DNA of 25,453 bases from UBA6078 sp964468685 (GCA_964468685.1 CAYXUH010000016.1:1-25453), one strand, 5' to 3'; counted from the first letter of the stretch, positions 9,901-17,325 are shown. The notes: generated from the letters alone by a model not told the origin. A program made the numbers and translations.

Positions 9901-10809
9901 CTGGATCCTGTCGCGCAGGTACCGGGTATTTTCACCCAGCGTTCCGGTGACGGAGGCCCGCTTGTAGGTAAAGGTCAAGAGCAGATCGGCTTCTGACGAC
10001 AGGCCGGACAGGGTGATGGAGCCATTCAGCAGATCCCCGGGAGCGGTTCTCTTCAGAAAATCATCGTAGAGGCCGTCGGCCTTCAGGGTCTCTATAATGG
10101 TGTCCAGCGACGCTCTGCTCTCCGGGCAGAACGATATCTCTATCCCCGCAGAGTCCCTTCCACGGATCTCTATCCTGTCCAGCGCATTGAGGAGCAGGTT
10201 GACCCTCCAGTATATGCCGAGACCTTCTTCGGATAGAGTCTTGTATGCGGGACCCGCGAGGAGCGTGGTCTTTTCTACGTTGGCCAGGATGTCCTTTTCC
10301 AGGGCCCACGCGGCGTCCTTCAGTGCCTCAAGGGATTCGTTGATAAGCTCCATCTCCCCCGTGGAAAACCCGGCCGCGGCCTCCTCGATCAGGATATCTT
10401 CCCCTGACAGGAAAGAGCTCATTCCTTTCGACAGGGAGATAAGGTCTGAGCTTCCATTATTGGAAAAAAGTCCCACAGGTCCCTTTTTAAGGTCAAGGAC
10501 GAGATCTTCCAATGAGTGCAGACGCTCGCTGCCCCCCAGATATTCCTGCGGGGCTATCGAACCGGCGAGAAGTGCCTTCAGATTGTTTTTGCGGATCTCT
10601 TTAAAGAGGGAGTTGATTGAACCGTCAGTGCGCTCTTCCCTGTGCGCTTTGATCGCGAGGATCCCGGCCAAGCCGCAGTACAAAGTCGCGCGGATCGCCG
10701 GGAAGATAATGACGGATCCCGCTGGTGCGTGACGCGGGTCACGGCCGATAACAATACGCCACCGTTTCATGCGCTGCAACACAAGCGATACATTTCCAAG
10801 TTTCAACAT
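6932..10809 (-). CDS. Very large GlmS-like protein: GATase class II + two SIS domains + C-terminal extension (contains a false gap)
   Basis: The frame crosses an N gap flanked by identical 55-bp sequence. Removing one copy plus the Ns (155 bases) gives one 1240-residue protein ending at 6932. Related motifs to GlmS, which makes glucosamine-6-phosphate from fructose-6-phosphate and glutamine, are clear: CGLAGILAIK (Cys45), RGRDSAG (about 216-222), LAHTRWASVG (322-331), ALNGDIDNY (376-384), KGYPHFLLKE (547-556), SIS1 with TQSGTTTDTN and SVASTKAF (605-745), and SIS2 (770-920). Normal GlmS has about 610 residues. The excess is an insertion of roughly 145-170 residues between Cys45 and RGRDSAG, plus about 320 unrecognised residues at the C-terminus. 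The nucleophilic Cys is not next to an initiator codon (TTG-TAC-TGC), so a cleaved propeptide, as in GltB or PurF, or a different start must be assumed. The gene lies between pyrG and hisH. Substrate unknown. Confidence 0.8.
7085..7294. repeat. Identical 55-bp sequence on both sides of an N gap (assembly overlap)
   Basis: Bases 7085-7139 and 7240-7294 are identical over all 55 positions and flank the 100-N gap at 7140-7239. Both copies encode the same residues of the GlmS-like protein (VFKETLGSSEKKTALG). This is what is expected when two contigs that overlap are joined by a scaffolder without merging the overlap. It is not a biological duplication. Confidence 0.9.
7140..7239. other. Assembly gap (100 N placeholder, probably no missing sequence)
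   Basis: This is a run of exactly 100 N, a placeholder length. Because the flanks are an identical 55-bp overlap, and removal of 155 bases restores one uninterrupted reading frame, nothing is likely to be missing here. Confidence 0.95.
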
Positions 10810-10862
10810 GGCTGGTATCCCGTGTATCTCTTTTCCCGTTAGCCTCTACCAGACTGATTCCC

Positions 10863-12470
10863 TTAATTCTTGTTGGTGTTATACGCTAAAGATGCCCGTA
10901 TAAATTCCGTGAACAACGGATGGGGCCTTCTCGGTTTTGATTTGAATTCGGGATGGAACTGGCAGCCCAGAAACCACGGATGATCAGCGATCTCGACTAT
11001 CTCAACGAGGCTCCCGTCGGGGGCGGTCCCGCTGATACGCAGTCCTCCTTTGGTAAGGACATCTGTATAGTCGTTGTTGAATTCATACCGGTGTCGATGT
11101 CGTTCGCTGATCTTCTTCTGTCCGTAAGCCTCGAACGCGAAGGAGGGTTTTTCAAGCACACAGGGGTAGGCCCCCAGTCGCATGGTTCCCCCCTTGTCGG
11201 AGATATCTCTCTGTCCGGGAAGGAAGTCGATTACAGGATACGGTGTGTTCTCGTCGAATTCAGAGCTGTTGGCTTTTTCCAGTTTACAGACATTCCGCGC
11301 GTACTCGATCACAGCCATCTGCATCCCCAGGCAGATTCCAAAGAAAGGGATTCCCTGTGTCCGTGCGTGGGTAACCGTCTGTATCATCCCCTCGATGCCC
11401 CGCTTCCCGAATCCCCCCGGCACCAGTATCCCGTCGATGCCGTCAAACTGGCTGTCGATCCCGGTTTCCTCTAACTGTTCCGAGTCGATGAACCGTAGCG
11501 TGACGCGGCAGTCACTGGGGAGGCCGCCGTGAACCAGCGCCTCATTCAGACTCTTGTAAGAATCAGTCCAGTCGACATATTTTCCCACTATGGCAATGGT
11601 CACCTCGTGAGAGGGGTTTTTCAGTTTGCGTATTACCTCTTCCCAATCATCAAGGTGCGGCTGTCCGGTCCAGATATTGAGAAGATCGACGATCTTCTGA
11701 TCCACGCCTTCCTGATGGTATATGATGGGGACTTCATAGATATACTCCACATCCTTGGCGGTAAAGACCGCCCCCGGCTCCACGTTGCAGAAGAGGGATA
11801 TCTTCTCCCGGATCTCTTTTGACAGGAACTCCTCCGTCCGGCACAGGAGAATGTCGGGCTGGATGCCGATCTCCCGAAGGGCCTTGACGCTGTGCTGGGT
11901 GGGTTTCGACTTTACTTCCCCGGCGGCCTTGAGGTAGGGGACCCAGGTGAGATGAATGAATATCGCGTTCTGCTTTCCCGCTTCATTCTTGAACTGCCGG
12001 ATGGCCTCCAGGAAGGGGAGGCTTTCGATGTCCCCGACGGTCCCTCCGATCTCCACGATGGCGACATCGCAATCTTTTGCCGCTGCCTTGATATAATCCT
12101 TTATCTCATTGGTAATATGGGGGATTACCTGAACGGTGCCCCCCAGATACTCCCCGCGCCGCTCCTTTGATATGACCGAGAAGTATACCTGCCCCGTGGT
12201 CAGGTTGTTTTCCCTGCCGAGGTGGCTGTTGGTAAAGCGCTCGTAGTGTCCAAGGTCCAGATCGGTTTCCGTGCCGTCATCGGTCACGAAGACCTCTCCA
12301 TGCTGGAAGGGGTTCATGGTGCCTGGGTCGACGTTGATGTAGGGATCCAGTTTCTGATGAGATACCGTAAGTCCCCGGCATTCGAGGATGGCCCCTATAG
12401 AAGCCGCCGCAAGACCTTTGCCGAGAGAGGAAAGCACTCCGCCGGTGATAAAGATAAATTTTGTTCGCAT
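10863..12470 (-). CDS. pyrG: CTP synthase (glutamine-hydrolysing)
   Basis: This 535-residue enzyme makes CTP from UTP, ATP and glutamine. The synthetase domain begins with MRTKFIFITGGVLSSLGKGL and includes LDPYINVDPGTMNPFQHGEV and TDLDLGHYERF. The C-terminal class I glutaminase domain has its nucleophile in PFFGICLGMQMAVIEYARN and the His-Glu pair in GCQFHPEFKSKPRRPHPLF. Length and motifs are complete. It is followed, 53 bases downstream, by the GlmS-like gene and preceded by the Fe-S remnant and glnA fragment, all on the same strand. It is thus part of a series of genes that make or consume glutamine. Confidence 0.97.
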   Translation of the reverse strand: MRTKFIFITGGVLSSLGKGLAAASIGAILECRGLTVSHQKLDPYINVDPGTMNPFQHGEVFVTDDGTETDLDLGHYERFTNSHLGRENNLTTGQVYFSVISKERRGEYLGGTVQVIPHITNEIKDYIKAAAKDCDVAIVEIGGTVGDIESLPFLEAIRQFKNEAGKQNAIFIHLTWVPYLKAAGEVKSKPTQHSVKALREIGIQPDILLCRTEEFLSKEIREKISLFCNVEPGAVFTAKDVEYIYEVPIIYHQEGVDQKIVDLLNIWTGQPHLDDWEEVIRKLKNPSHEVTIAIVGKYVDWTDSYKSLNEALVHGGLPSDCRVTLRFIDSEQLEETGIDSQFDGIDGILVPGGFGKRGIEGMIQTVTHARTQGIPFFGICLGMQMAVIEYARNVCKLEKANSSEFDENTPYPVIDFLPGQRDISDKGGTMRLGAYPCVLEKPSFAFEAYGQKKISERHRHRYEFNNDYTDVLTKGGLRISGTAPDGSLVEIVEIADHPWFLGCQFHPEFKSKPRRPHPLFTEFIRASLAYNTNKN

Positions 12471-12559
12471 ATATTTGTCTTCCCTTGTCTGTGTTGCCGT
12501 TAATAACCATGGGGTTCGACCTATATCATGATCCGTCGCCCCTGCCGTTTGGCACTATT

Positions 12560-12783
12560 CTAATTAGATTCTTTCGAGATATCAAAAACATAATCGGTTT
12601 GAATTGCTCCGCGGGGACAGATGGCGGCGCAGGTGTAGCAGAGCAGACACTTCGATTCGTCTATGGTGAATACGTCCCCATTGCGCGTTATAGCCTCCTG
12701 GGGACAATTCTCGATACATGTATCACAGAGAATACAGGTGCCGCAACTGATACACCGTTCGATAGCGCCCGCCTCGCCGCCAC
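12560..12783 (-). pseudogene. C-terminal remnant of a protein ending in a two-[4Fe-4S] ferredoxin domain
   Basis: A frame without its own start, overlapping the glnA remnant in another frame, runs to a TAG at 12560-12562. It encodes about 72 residues beginning GEAGAIERCISCGTCILCD. Cysteines are spaced CxxCxxCxxCxxxCP, then CLLCYTCAAICPRGAI, the pattern of a two-cluster ferredoxin domain. The lead-in (GEA-AIERC-SCG) resembles the C-terminal Fe-S tail of glutamate synthase small-subunit-like flavoproteins. That origin is an inference from the pattern and from the glnA neighbour. The 5' part is missing because the frame runs directly into glnA sequence at about 12775-12783. The end of the gene itself looks intact. 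Confidence 0.8.
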
Positions 12784-13338
12784 CTCGTGGTGGCTGTACT
12801 CCACAATAATCCCCATGGATTCGAGGGCTGTGATCGTATCGCGCCTGAGATCGCTGGCGATATCCAGTGGCGTCAGGTCAAAATATCCTCCTCGATCGAG
12901 GGGCTCGGTTCCCTCCGCATCCTTGAAATAGAAGAATTCAAGTTCCGGGCCCACATTCAGGGTATACTCCATATCCTCGGCCTTTTTAAGATTCCTCTTG
13001 AGCGCCCAGCGGGGGTCCCCCTCGTATGGGGTGCCGTCCGGTTTCGTGATATCGCAGAACATACGGGCGACATTCTCTTCCCCGCTTGCTCGCCAGGGTA
13101 GAATTACAAAGGTTTTGGGGTCGGGCATCGCCACCATGTCGCTCTCTTCGATCCTCGCTAACCCTTCGATGGATGAGCCGTCGAAACCTATGCCCTCTTC
13201 AAAGGCGAGTTCCAACTCCCGGGGCGAGATGGCGAAGCCCTTGAGAACACCGAGCACATCCGTGAACCACAGGCGGACGAACCGTACATTTTTTTCCTTT
13301 ACCTGCTTCAATACGCGTTCTTTGTCTTTTCCAGCCAT
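12688..13338 (-). pseudogene. glnA: Glutamine synthetase type I, 5' part only (truncated glnA)
   Basis: The ATG at 13338 has a good ribosome site (AAAGGGGGA) and a typical N-terminus (MAGKDKERVLKQVKEKNVRF). The frame shows the beta-grasp domain with the FDGSSIEGLARIEESDM loop, and the start of the catalytic domain with VGPELEFFYF and IVEYSHHEVA. The family continues from here with a PxQxE motif and about 250 further residues, but after 187 codons (12778) the match stops abruptly. The next 29 codons are an out-of-frame reading of a ferredoxin-domain gene. The product as written would lack most of the active site. A consensus sigma-54 promoter lies just upstream. This is either a genomic deletion or an assembly chimera. 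Confidence 0.88.
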
Positions 13339-13396
13339 CTTTTCCCCCTTTCGTCCACAATGAATGTATTGGCACGCTGCTTCTCGGATACCACAC

Positions 13397-13412
13397 AGCA
13401 ACATCGGTGCCA
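13397..13412 (-). promoter_or_regulatory. Sigma-54 (-24/-12) promoter of glnA
   Basis: On the minus strand this reads TGGCACCGATGTTGCT, a perfect match to the sigma-54 consensus TGGCAC-N5-TTGCW with GG and GC ten bases apart. Transcription should start near 13386, leaving a leader of about 48 bases before the glnA ATG at 13338. No clear TGT-N10-ACA NifA upstream site was found between here and the nifA-like gene. Confidence 0.88.
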
Positions 13413-13481
13413 GCCCGTGCCGTTACGGAGAAAGACAATTTATATGGTTGATATGCCTAGGTATTTTGCTGTAGGGGCCGG

Positions 13482-13502
13482 AAGGGAAGGAGTCCTTCCC
13501 TT
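13482..13502. other. Perfect 9-bp inverted repeat between nifA-like gene and glnA
   Basis: AAGGGAAGG, a three-base loop, then CCTTCCCTT. It lies about 45 bases after the nifA-like stop codon and could act as a processing or termination hairpin. There is no good T-tract on either strand, so a terminator call is weak. Confidence 0.5.
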
Positions 13503-13547
13503 TAGAATGAGCTACATATTGGTAGAAAGGAACTATTTTGGCTACTT

Positions 13548-15110
13548 CTATGTTCGAAATCTCTTGGGCTCGATCCCGTACTTAGTGATGCGGAGCCCCA
13601 TAATCCTTTCTGTGATGCCGAGCGCCTTGGCGGCCTTTGCCATATTCCCGTGGGATGTCTTGAGGGCATCCATAATGAGGTCATGTTCCAGATGGTCCAC
13701 CTCTTCCTGCAGGGTGCCGCTGAAGGATGTCCCCGAATAGTTTGACGTCTGAAGCGACGGGGGGAGGTGATAGCCGTACACGACGCCGTCGGTGCTCAGG
13801 AGCGATGCCCGTTCTATGCAGTTTTCAAGCTCCCGTACATTCCCCGGCCAGTGGTAGCTCATAAACATGTCCAGGGCATGCGTACAGATGCGCGATATCT
13901 GTTTGTTGTTGATTTTGGAGTACCGTTCCACAAAAAAATCGGCCAGGTGGGGTATATCGGTCTTCCTCTCGCGCAGTGGGGGGATATAGATGGGGAATAC
14001 GTTCAGCCGGTAAAACAGGTCTTCCCTGAACTTCCCCTCTTTCATCAGGTCTTCGAGGTTGCGGTTTGTCGCCGCGATGATCCTGACATCCGTCTTGATG
14101 GGGGCATTCCCTCCTACTCTCTCAAATTCCCGTTCCTGGAGCACGCGCAGGAGGCGTATCTGCACGGTGGGAGCAAAATCCCCCACCTCGTCAAGGAATA
14201 TGGTGCCCCCGGAGGCCATCTCAAAGCGACCCTTCCGCTGGGCAATCGCTCCGGTAAAGGCCCCTTTTTCGTGTCCGAAGAGTTCGCTCTCAAGGACCGT
14301 CTCAGGAAGCGCTGCGCAGTTGACCTTTATGAATGGCTTTTGGGCTCTGAGGCTGTTGTAGTGTATGGCGTTGGCGACCAGTTCCTTCCCTGTGCCGCTC
14401 TCACCCCTGATTAGGACCGTGGCCTGGCTCTTGGACACTTGCGCTATCAGCTGGTACACGTCCTGCATTGCCTTTGACTTTCCTATGATATTGGCAGGGT
14501 GAAATTTTTCCTTGAGTTCATTCTGCAGGCGAAGATTCTCTTGGATCAAGAGTTCTCGTTCCTCCTGTGTTTCTTGACGGAGACGGACGGCCTGCGCGAT
14601 CATTGATGCGATCAGGGTCAAAAGTCGCATGTCTTTCTTGAGCGGGGCTGATTCATCGAAGAGGCGGTCGGCACTCAAGGTTCCGATGACCTCCCTCCCC
14701 AGCTTGATAGGCACGCAGATAAATGAGATATTCTCTTTATTGATATCTTTCCGGGAGCCGGTACGATCCAGAAAGAGTGGCTCGTCGGAGATGTGCGGCA
14801 CGATAACGGCCTTGCCCGTCTCCACCACTTTCCCGGTGACGCCCTCTCCCACCTGGTATTTTCCACGCCTCTTTTCTACATCGGAAAGGCCGTGAGCTGC
14901 CTCTATATAAATTTCTCCGCTCTTCCGGTTCAGCAGCGTCAAGGTGCCGTGCGACATCCCGACACGCTCTGCCAGGGTGTTGAGCACCGGGCCGACCACT
15001 TCCCGGATCTCCATGCTGCGTCCCAGGGCCTGACTGATCTCCCACAGGAGGGACAGCTCCTCGATTTCCCTTCCTCTTAAAAGCTCCTTTGTGCTCAGGT
15101 CCTGCTTCAT
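13548..15110 (-). CDS. nifA: Sigma-54-dependent transcriptional activator, NifA-like (GAF, AAA+, Fis-type HTH)
   Basis: This 520-residue bacterial enhancer-binding protein has a GAF sensor domain (about 20-180), an AAA+ sigma-54 interaction domain and a C-terminal helix-turn-helix. Seen directly are Walker A GESGTGKE (236-243), the sigma-54 contact loop GAFTGA (283-288), Walker B GTIFLDEVGD (303-311) and WPGNVRELENCIERA (421-435). The terminal helix-turn-helix ALGITERIMGLRITKYGI (496-513) closely resembles NifA. The Cys-rich linker of oxygen-sensitive rhizobial NifA is absent. The start has a good ribosome site (AAAGGTG). The gene lies directly upstream of a sigma-54-driven glnA, so a role in nitrogen control is likely. 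Nif structural genes are not in the window, so a general nitrogen-assimilation regulator is also possible. Confidence 0.88.
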   Translation of the reverse strand: MKQDLSTKELLRGREIEELSLLWEISQALGRSMEIREVVGPVLNTLAERVGMSHGTLTLLNRKSGEIYIEAAHGLSDVEKRRGKYQVGEGVTGKVVETGKAVIVPHISDEPLFLDRTGSRKDINKENISFICVPIKLGREVIGTLSADRLFDESAPLKKDMRLLTLIASMIAQAVRLRQETQEERELLIQENLRLQNELKEKFHPANIIGKSKAMQDVYQLIAQVSKSQATVLIRGESGTGKELVANAIHYNSLRAQKPFIKVNCAALPETVLESELFGHEKGAFTGAIAQRKGRFEMASGGTIFLDEVGDFAPTVQIRLLRVLQEREFERVGGNAPIKTDVRIIAATNRNLEDLMKEGKFREDLFYRLNVFPIYIPPLRERKTDIPHLADFFVERYSKINNKQISRICTHALDMFMSYHWPGNVRELENCIERASLLSTDGVVYGYHLPPSLQTSNYSGTSFSGTLQEEVDHLEHDLIMDALKTSHGNMAKAAKALGITERIMGLRITKYGIEPKRFRT

Positions 15111-15152
15111 ATTACACCTTTTTCCACAGTTGTTATTATGTCTCGCATAAAA

Positions 15153-15238
15153 CTACCATATTGTAGGATTTGATGATCCATAAGTCAAGGTAAACCTGAA
15201 AATTGTTGAGTTACCAATATGTTGGACCTGATGACGCA
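15153..15238 (-). promoter_or_regulatory. Sigma-70 promoter of the nifA-like gene with two operator-like repeats
   Basis: On the minus strand TTGACT (15183-15188), 17 bases, then TACAAT (15160-15165) form a strong sigma-70 promoter about 45 bases before the ribosome site. An imperfect 27-bp direct repeat (15154-15180 and 15212-15238, start to start 58 bp) contains near-palindromic cores, CTAC-ATAT-GTAG and CCAA-AT-TTGG. The first copy covers the -10 box and the second lies just upstream of the -35 box, a layout typical of repressor sites. Confidence 0.65.
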
Positions 15239-15309
15239 CCTGTACACGGGTGACAGCGACTCGACCTCGCCACACACTGCTTTGTGTCTTAGATACACAA
15301 GGATTTGTA

Positions 15310-16911
15310 TTACATGAAACAGTGGGGATCGCGGGCTTCAAAGATATCAAGGTTCTGACCGTACATAACGGCGAGGCATCCGCCGCAGACGGGGCGGATT
15401 GAACAGGATTGGCATGCCTGGGCTTGGGTCCCGGCACGGTAACGACGGGCGGCATCGGAATCATATATATCTCCGATGCTCTGGTGGTAGATATTGCCAA
15501 TGTATGAGGGAAATTTGCGGCAGGCATGGGCCTCTCCGTCGGGCAGGATGGCGATAAAGTTGAATGCCGCGCTACACCCGTAGCCGGCACACCCTCCAAA
15601 GAGTTCCTCGCCCTGTTGATGGAGAATGATGTTGGTGAGATTGTCCTTCAGGGCCATCACGGGATTAGTCTTCGCGGTCTCGACGTAGTCAATCAGAAAG
15701 GCCCTGTATTCATCACGGCTGGGGATAGCAAGCTGTGCCCCCTCTCCGACTTGGGACAATCGGTTAAAGGTAAAGCTGTCAGCCTTGTTGCGTAATATCT
15801 CGGCAAGGGGCAATACCTGATCAATATTGTCTCTGGTCAGGGTGAGCATGATGTGAGCTTGAATTCCAAGGTCACGGAGAATGGGTAAGAAGGGCATAAC
15901 ATTTCTGTAATTTCCATTTCCCCGGATGTAATTGTTGTATTTCTCAAGTCCCTCGAGACTGACCTGATAGAGGAACGGTTTTCGAATCTCGACTATTCGC
16001 TCAAGCTGTTCCCGTGGTGCGGGGTTGCCAAGAATGGCCGTCACGAACCCTCGTTCGGAGGCGGCCCGGTACAGATCAAAAAAATGGGGATAGAGGAGGG
16101 GGTTGCCCCCGCTAAAGGAAACCTGGCCTCGGACGTGGCGGCTCGTGCAGAAGGCCGCCAGGTCATCGAGGATGCCGATGCCCGCCTCCAGGGTGAGCGG
16201 TGATCGATTACTCCGGTCGTAGCAATGTCTGCAGTGCAGATCGCAGGCCTGGGTAATGTGCCACTGAATGGTAAAGAAGGATGATTCGATAAAGCGTTCG
16301 TCTATCTCCTGCCATGCCGGGGAATCCTCCCTGTCGCGCCGGATGAGAGAGCGCGGTTCGAGGATCAGGCCGTTTTCAACGGCCCTGTCGATGGCCCCCT
16401 CAACGGCCCCTATCGGCACTGTTCCCTCTTTTGCCACAACGCGGGGATCGATATCCTCCGTGATCATTTTGAGCACCAGGAGACCTTCATTGGTCGCGCT
16501 GCGGTATTGTACGGTCTCGTTTTTCGGGTTGTACCAGACGAGAATCTGTTCCTCGCCCCGCTTCGGCGGATCACGAGGCAGGCCATCTTTGGCGTCGATG
16601 AGGGAGGGGAGATTGTTCCATGAAGATTCGATCAGGCTGAGGGTGGGATTGATCTCACGCTGGTCGACGTCGGAGGGAATTATTTCTTTTTGCTGCACTG
16701 TCTTGGCGATGGCAGATTCAAGGCGGGCGAGCCCGGGCAGAAATTCAGGAAGCCCGGGCTCGCGAATACGCTGTGTGAGTAATGCTTCGAAGGAGCAAGC
16801 ATTTTTTTCAGCTGTATGTTCCGCAACAAGTGTGTTCCATGTATCGCTGTCCAGAAACGCGCGGCATGTGGGATAGATTATTTCCAACTGTGATGTGCCG
16901 GATGGTCGCAT
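15310..16911 (-). CDS. sbtM: Radical SAM/SPASM peptide maturase, SbtM-like (selenobiotic system)
   Basis: The protein has 533 residues from the preferred ATG at 16911, which follows an AGAGG ribosome site; an upstream GTG at 16953 lacks one. The [4Fe-4S]/SAM motif CxxxCxxC is in ITQACDLHCRHCYDRS, followed by VSFSGGNPLL and SLEGLEKYNNYIRG. The C-terminal SPASM region has several cysteines (GGCAGYGCS, AHACRKFPSYIGN, QACQSCSIRPVCGGC, HCF), which bind auxiliary clusters in peptide-modifying enzymes. The N-terminal 200 residues may contain a peptide-recognition region but show no motif I can name with certainty. It lies 172 bases downstream of a short peptide gene with two selenocysteine-type codons, the context expected for the selenobiotic maturase family. 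The proposed thio(seleno)oxazole chemistry comes from the family annotation and is not shown by the sequence. Confidence 0.82.
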   Translation of the reverse strand: MRPSGTSQLEIIYPTCRAFLDSDTWNTLVAEHTAEKNACSFEALLTQRIREPGLPEFLPGLARLESAIAKTVQQKEIIPSDVDQREINPTLSLIESSWNNLPSLIDAKDGLPRDPPKRGEEQILVWYNPKNETVQYRSATNEGLLVLKMITEDIDPRVVAKEGTVPIGAVEGAIDRAVENGLILEPRSLIRRDREDSPAWQEIDERFIESSFFTIQWHITQACDLHCRHCYDRSNRSPLTLEAGIGILDDLAAFCTSRHVRGQVSFSGGNPLLYPHFFDLYRAASERGFVTAILGNPAPREQLERIVEIRKPFLYQVSLEGLEKYNNYIRGNGNYRNVMPFLPILRDLGIQAHIMLTLTRDNIDQVLPLAEILRNKADSFTFNRLSQVGEGAQLAIPSRDEYRAFLIDYVETAKTNPVMALKDNLTNIILHQQGEELFGGCAGYGCSAAFNFIAILPDGEAHACRKFPSYIGNIYHQSIGDIYDSDAARRYRAGTQAQACQSCSIRPVCGGCLAVMYGQNLDIFEARDPHCFM

Positions 16912-17083
16912 ATCTGACCTCTTACAATAATCCTGGGGGTTGAAGGAGATCACTCAATGCCCTGCCGTGTCTGTACAGGCTGTTTCAGGATTTCAGTATG
17001 GGAAAGATATCGTCAGGGAATGAGGAGGAATCACCGCCTATGTGGCTCTCTTAGCTTTGAATGGCGCTAACTGCGCCTCCTGT
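16912..17083 (-). other. Interval between sbtA and sbtM
   Basis: Apart from the second SECIS-like hairpin (17063-17077) and the sbtM ribosome site, no gene is visible. No strong terminator follows sbtA, so sbtA and sbtM may share a transcript. Confidence 0.6.
17063..17077 (-). promoter_or_regulatory. SECIS element for the second UGA of sbtA
   Basis: The minus-strand RNA reads GGCGCAGTTAGCGCC, a perfect 5-bp stem with loop AGTTA, starting 12 bases after the UGA at 17090. It lies beyond the TAA stop, so it is non-coding and conserved only as RNA. The loop keeps G-U but differs from the first element by one base (AGTTA against AGGTA). Confidence 0.75.
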
Positions 17084-17257
17084 TTAGCTTCAACTACTTT
17101 TGGCTGGTTGTTCCGGATGGGTGCTACCTGCACCCGGTTTTTTGCCTCAACTACTATCACCGGTTTTCTCACAGCCGACAACGGAAAGGCTGGCCCCCGA
17201 TAAAAGGGTAACGATGCACAGCCCAGCCAAAAACTTCTTCAAATCGTCCTTATCCAT
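17084..17257 (-). CDS. sbtA: Selenocysteine-containing RiPP-like precursor peptide, SbtA-like (two in-frame UGA)
   Basis: This 57-codon gene is easily missed because two TGA codons interrupt it (17147-17149, residue 37; 17090-17092, residue 56); TAA at 17084 ends it. The ATG at 17257 follows a perfect ten-base Shine-Dalgarno (AAGGAGGTGA, 17261-17270). The N-terminus has MDKDDLKKFLAGL, then a hydrophobic stretch ending in a lipobox (VVGC, Cys29). The mature part is Gly/Ser/Lys/Pro-rich, and both UGAs have the context Ser-Ser-UGA (SSUGK, SSUS-stop). Each UGA is followed by a SECIS-like hairpin. The downstream neighbour is a radical SAM/SPASM maturase. The pattern fits the SbtA selenobiotic target peptides as I recall them. 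The peptide is probably exported and its Sec/Cys/Ser residues modified; its function is unknown. Confidence 0.85.
17119..17135 (-). promoter_or_regulatory. SECIS element for the first UGA of sbtA
   Basis: The minus-strand RNA reads GGGTGCAGGTAGCACCC, a perfect 6-bp stem with loop AGGTA. It begins exactly 11 bases after the UGA at 17147. The E. coli fdhF element has the same 11-base spacing, a 17-base minihairpin and a loop with the GGU bases bound by SelB. Confidence 0.85.
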
Positions 17258-17270
17258 GTTTCACCTCCTT

Positions 17271-17325
17271 TTGGGTTGAACGATAGAAGTATTTTCTTCC
17301 TACCCCAGGCTAGAAAGAACCCAAC
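17271..17325 (-). other. Leader hairpin arms upstream of sbtA
   Basis: TTGGGTT (17271-17277) and AACCCAA (17319-17325) are perfect 7-bp inverted arms separated by 41 bases. The inner arm touches the perfect Shine-Dalgarno of sbtA. Pairing in the mRNA leader could affect ribosome access; this is an inference from position only. Confidence 0.4.

Noticed and set aside
12560..12783. Reading the Fe-S stretch as a complete small ferredoxin gene.
   Set aside because: It has no start codon or ribosome site of its own; its frame passes directly into glnA sequence, so it is a 3' remnant.
17084..17257. Treating the two TGA codons in the peptide gene as sequencing errors or as a pseudogene.
   Set aside because: Both have the same Ser-Ser context and each has a hairpin at SECIS spacing, which a decayed gene would not show.
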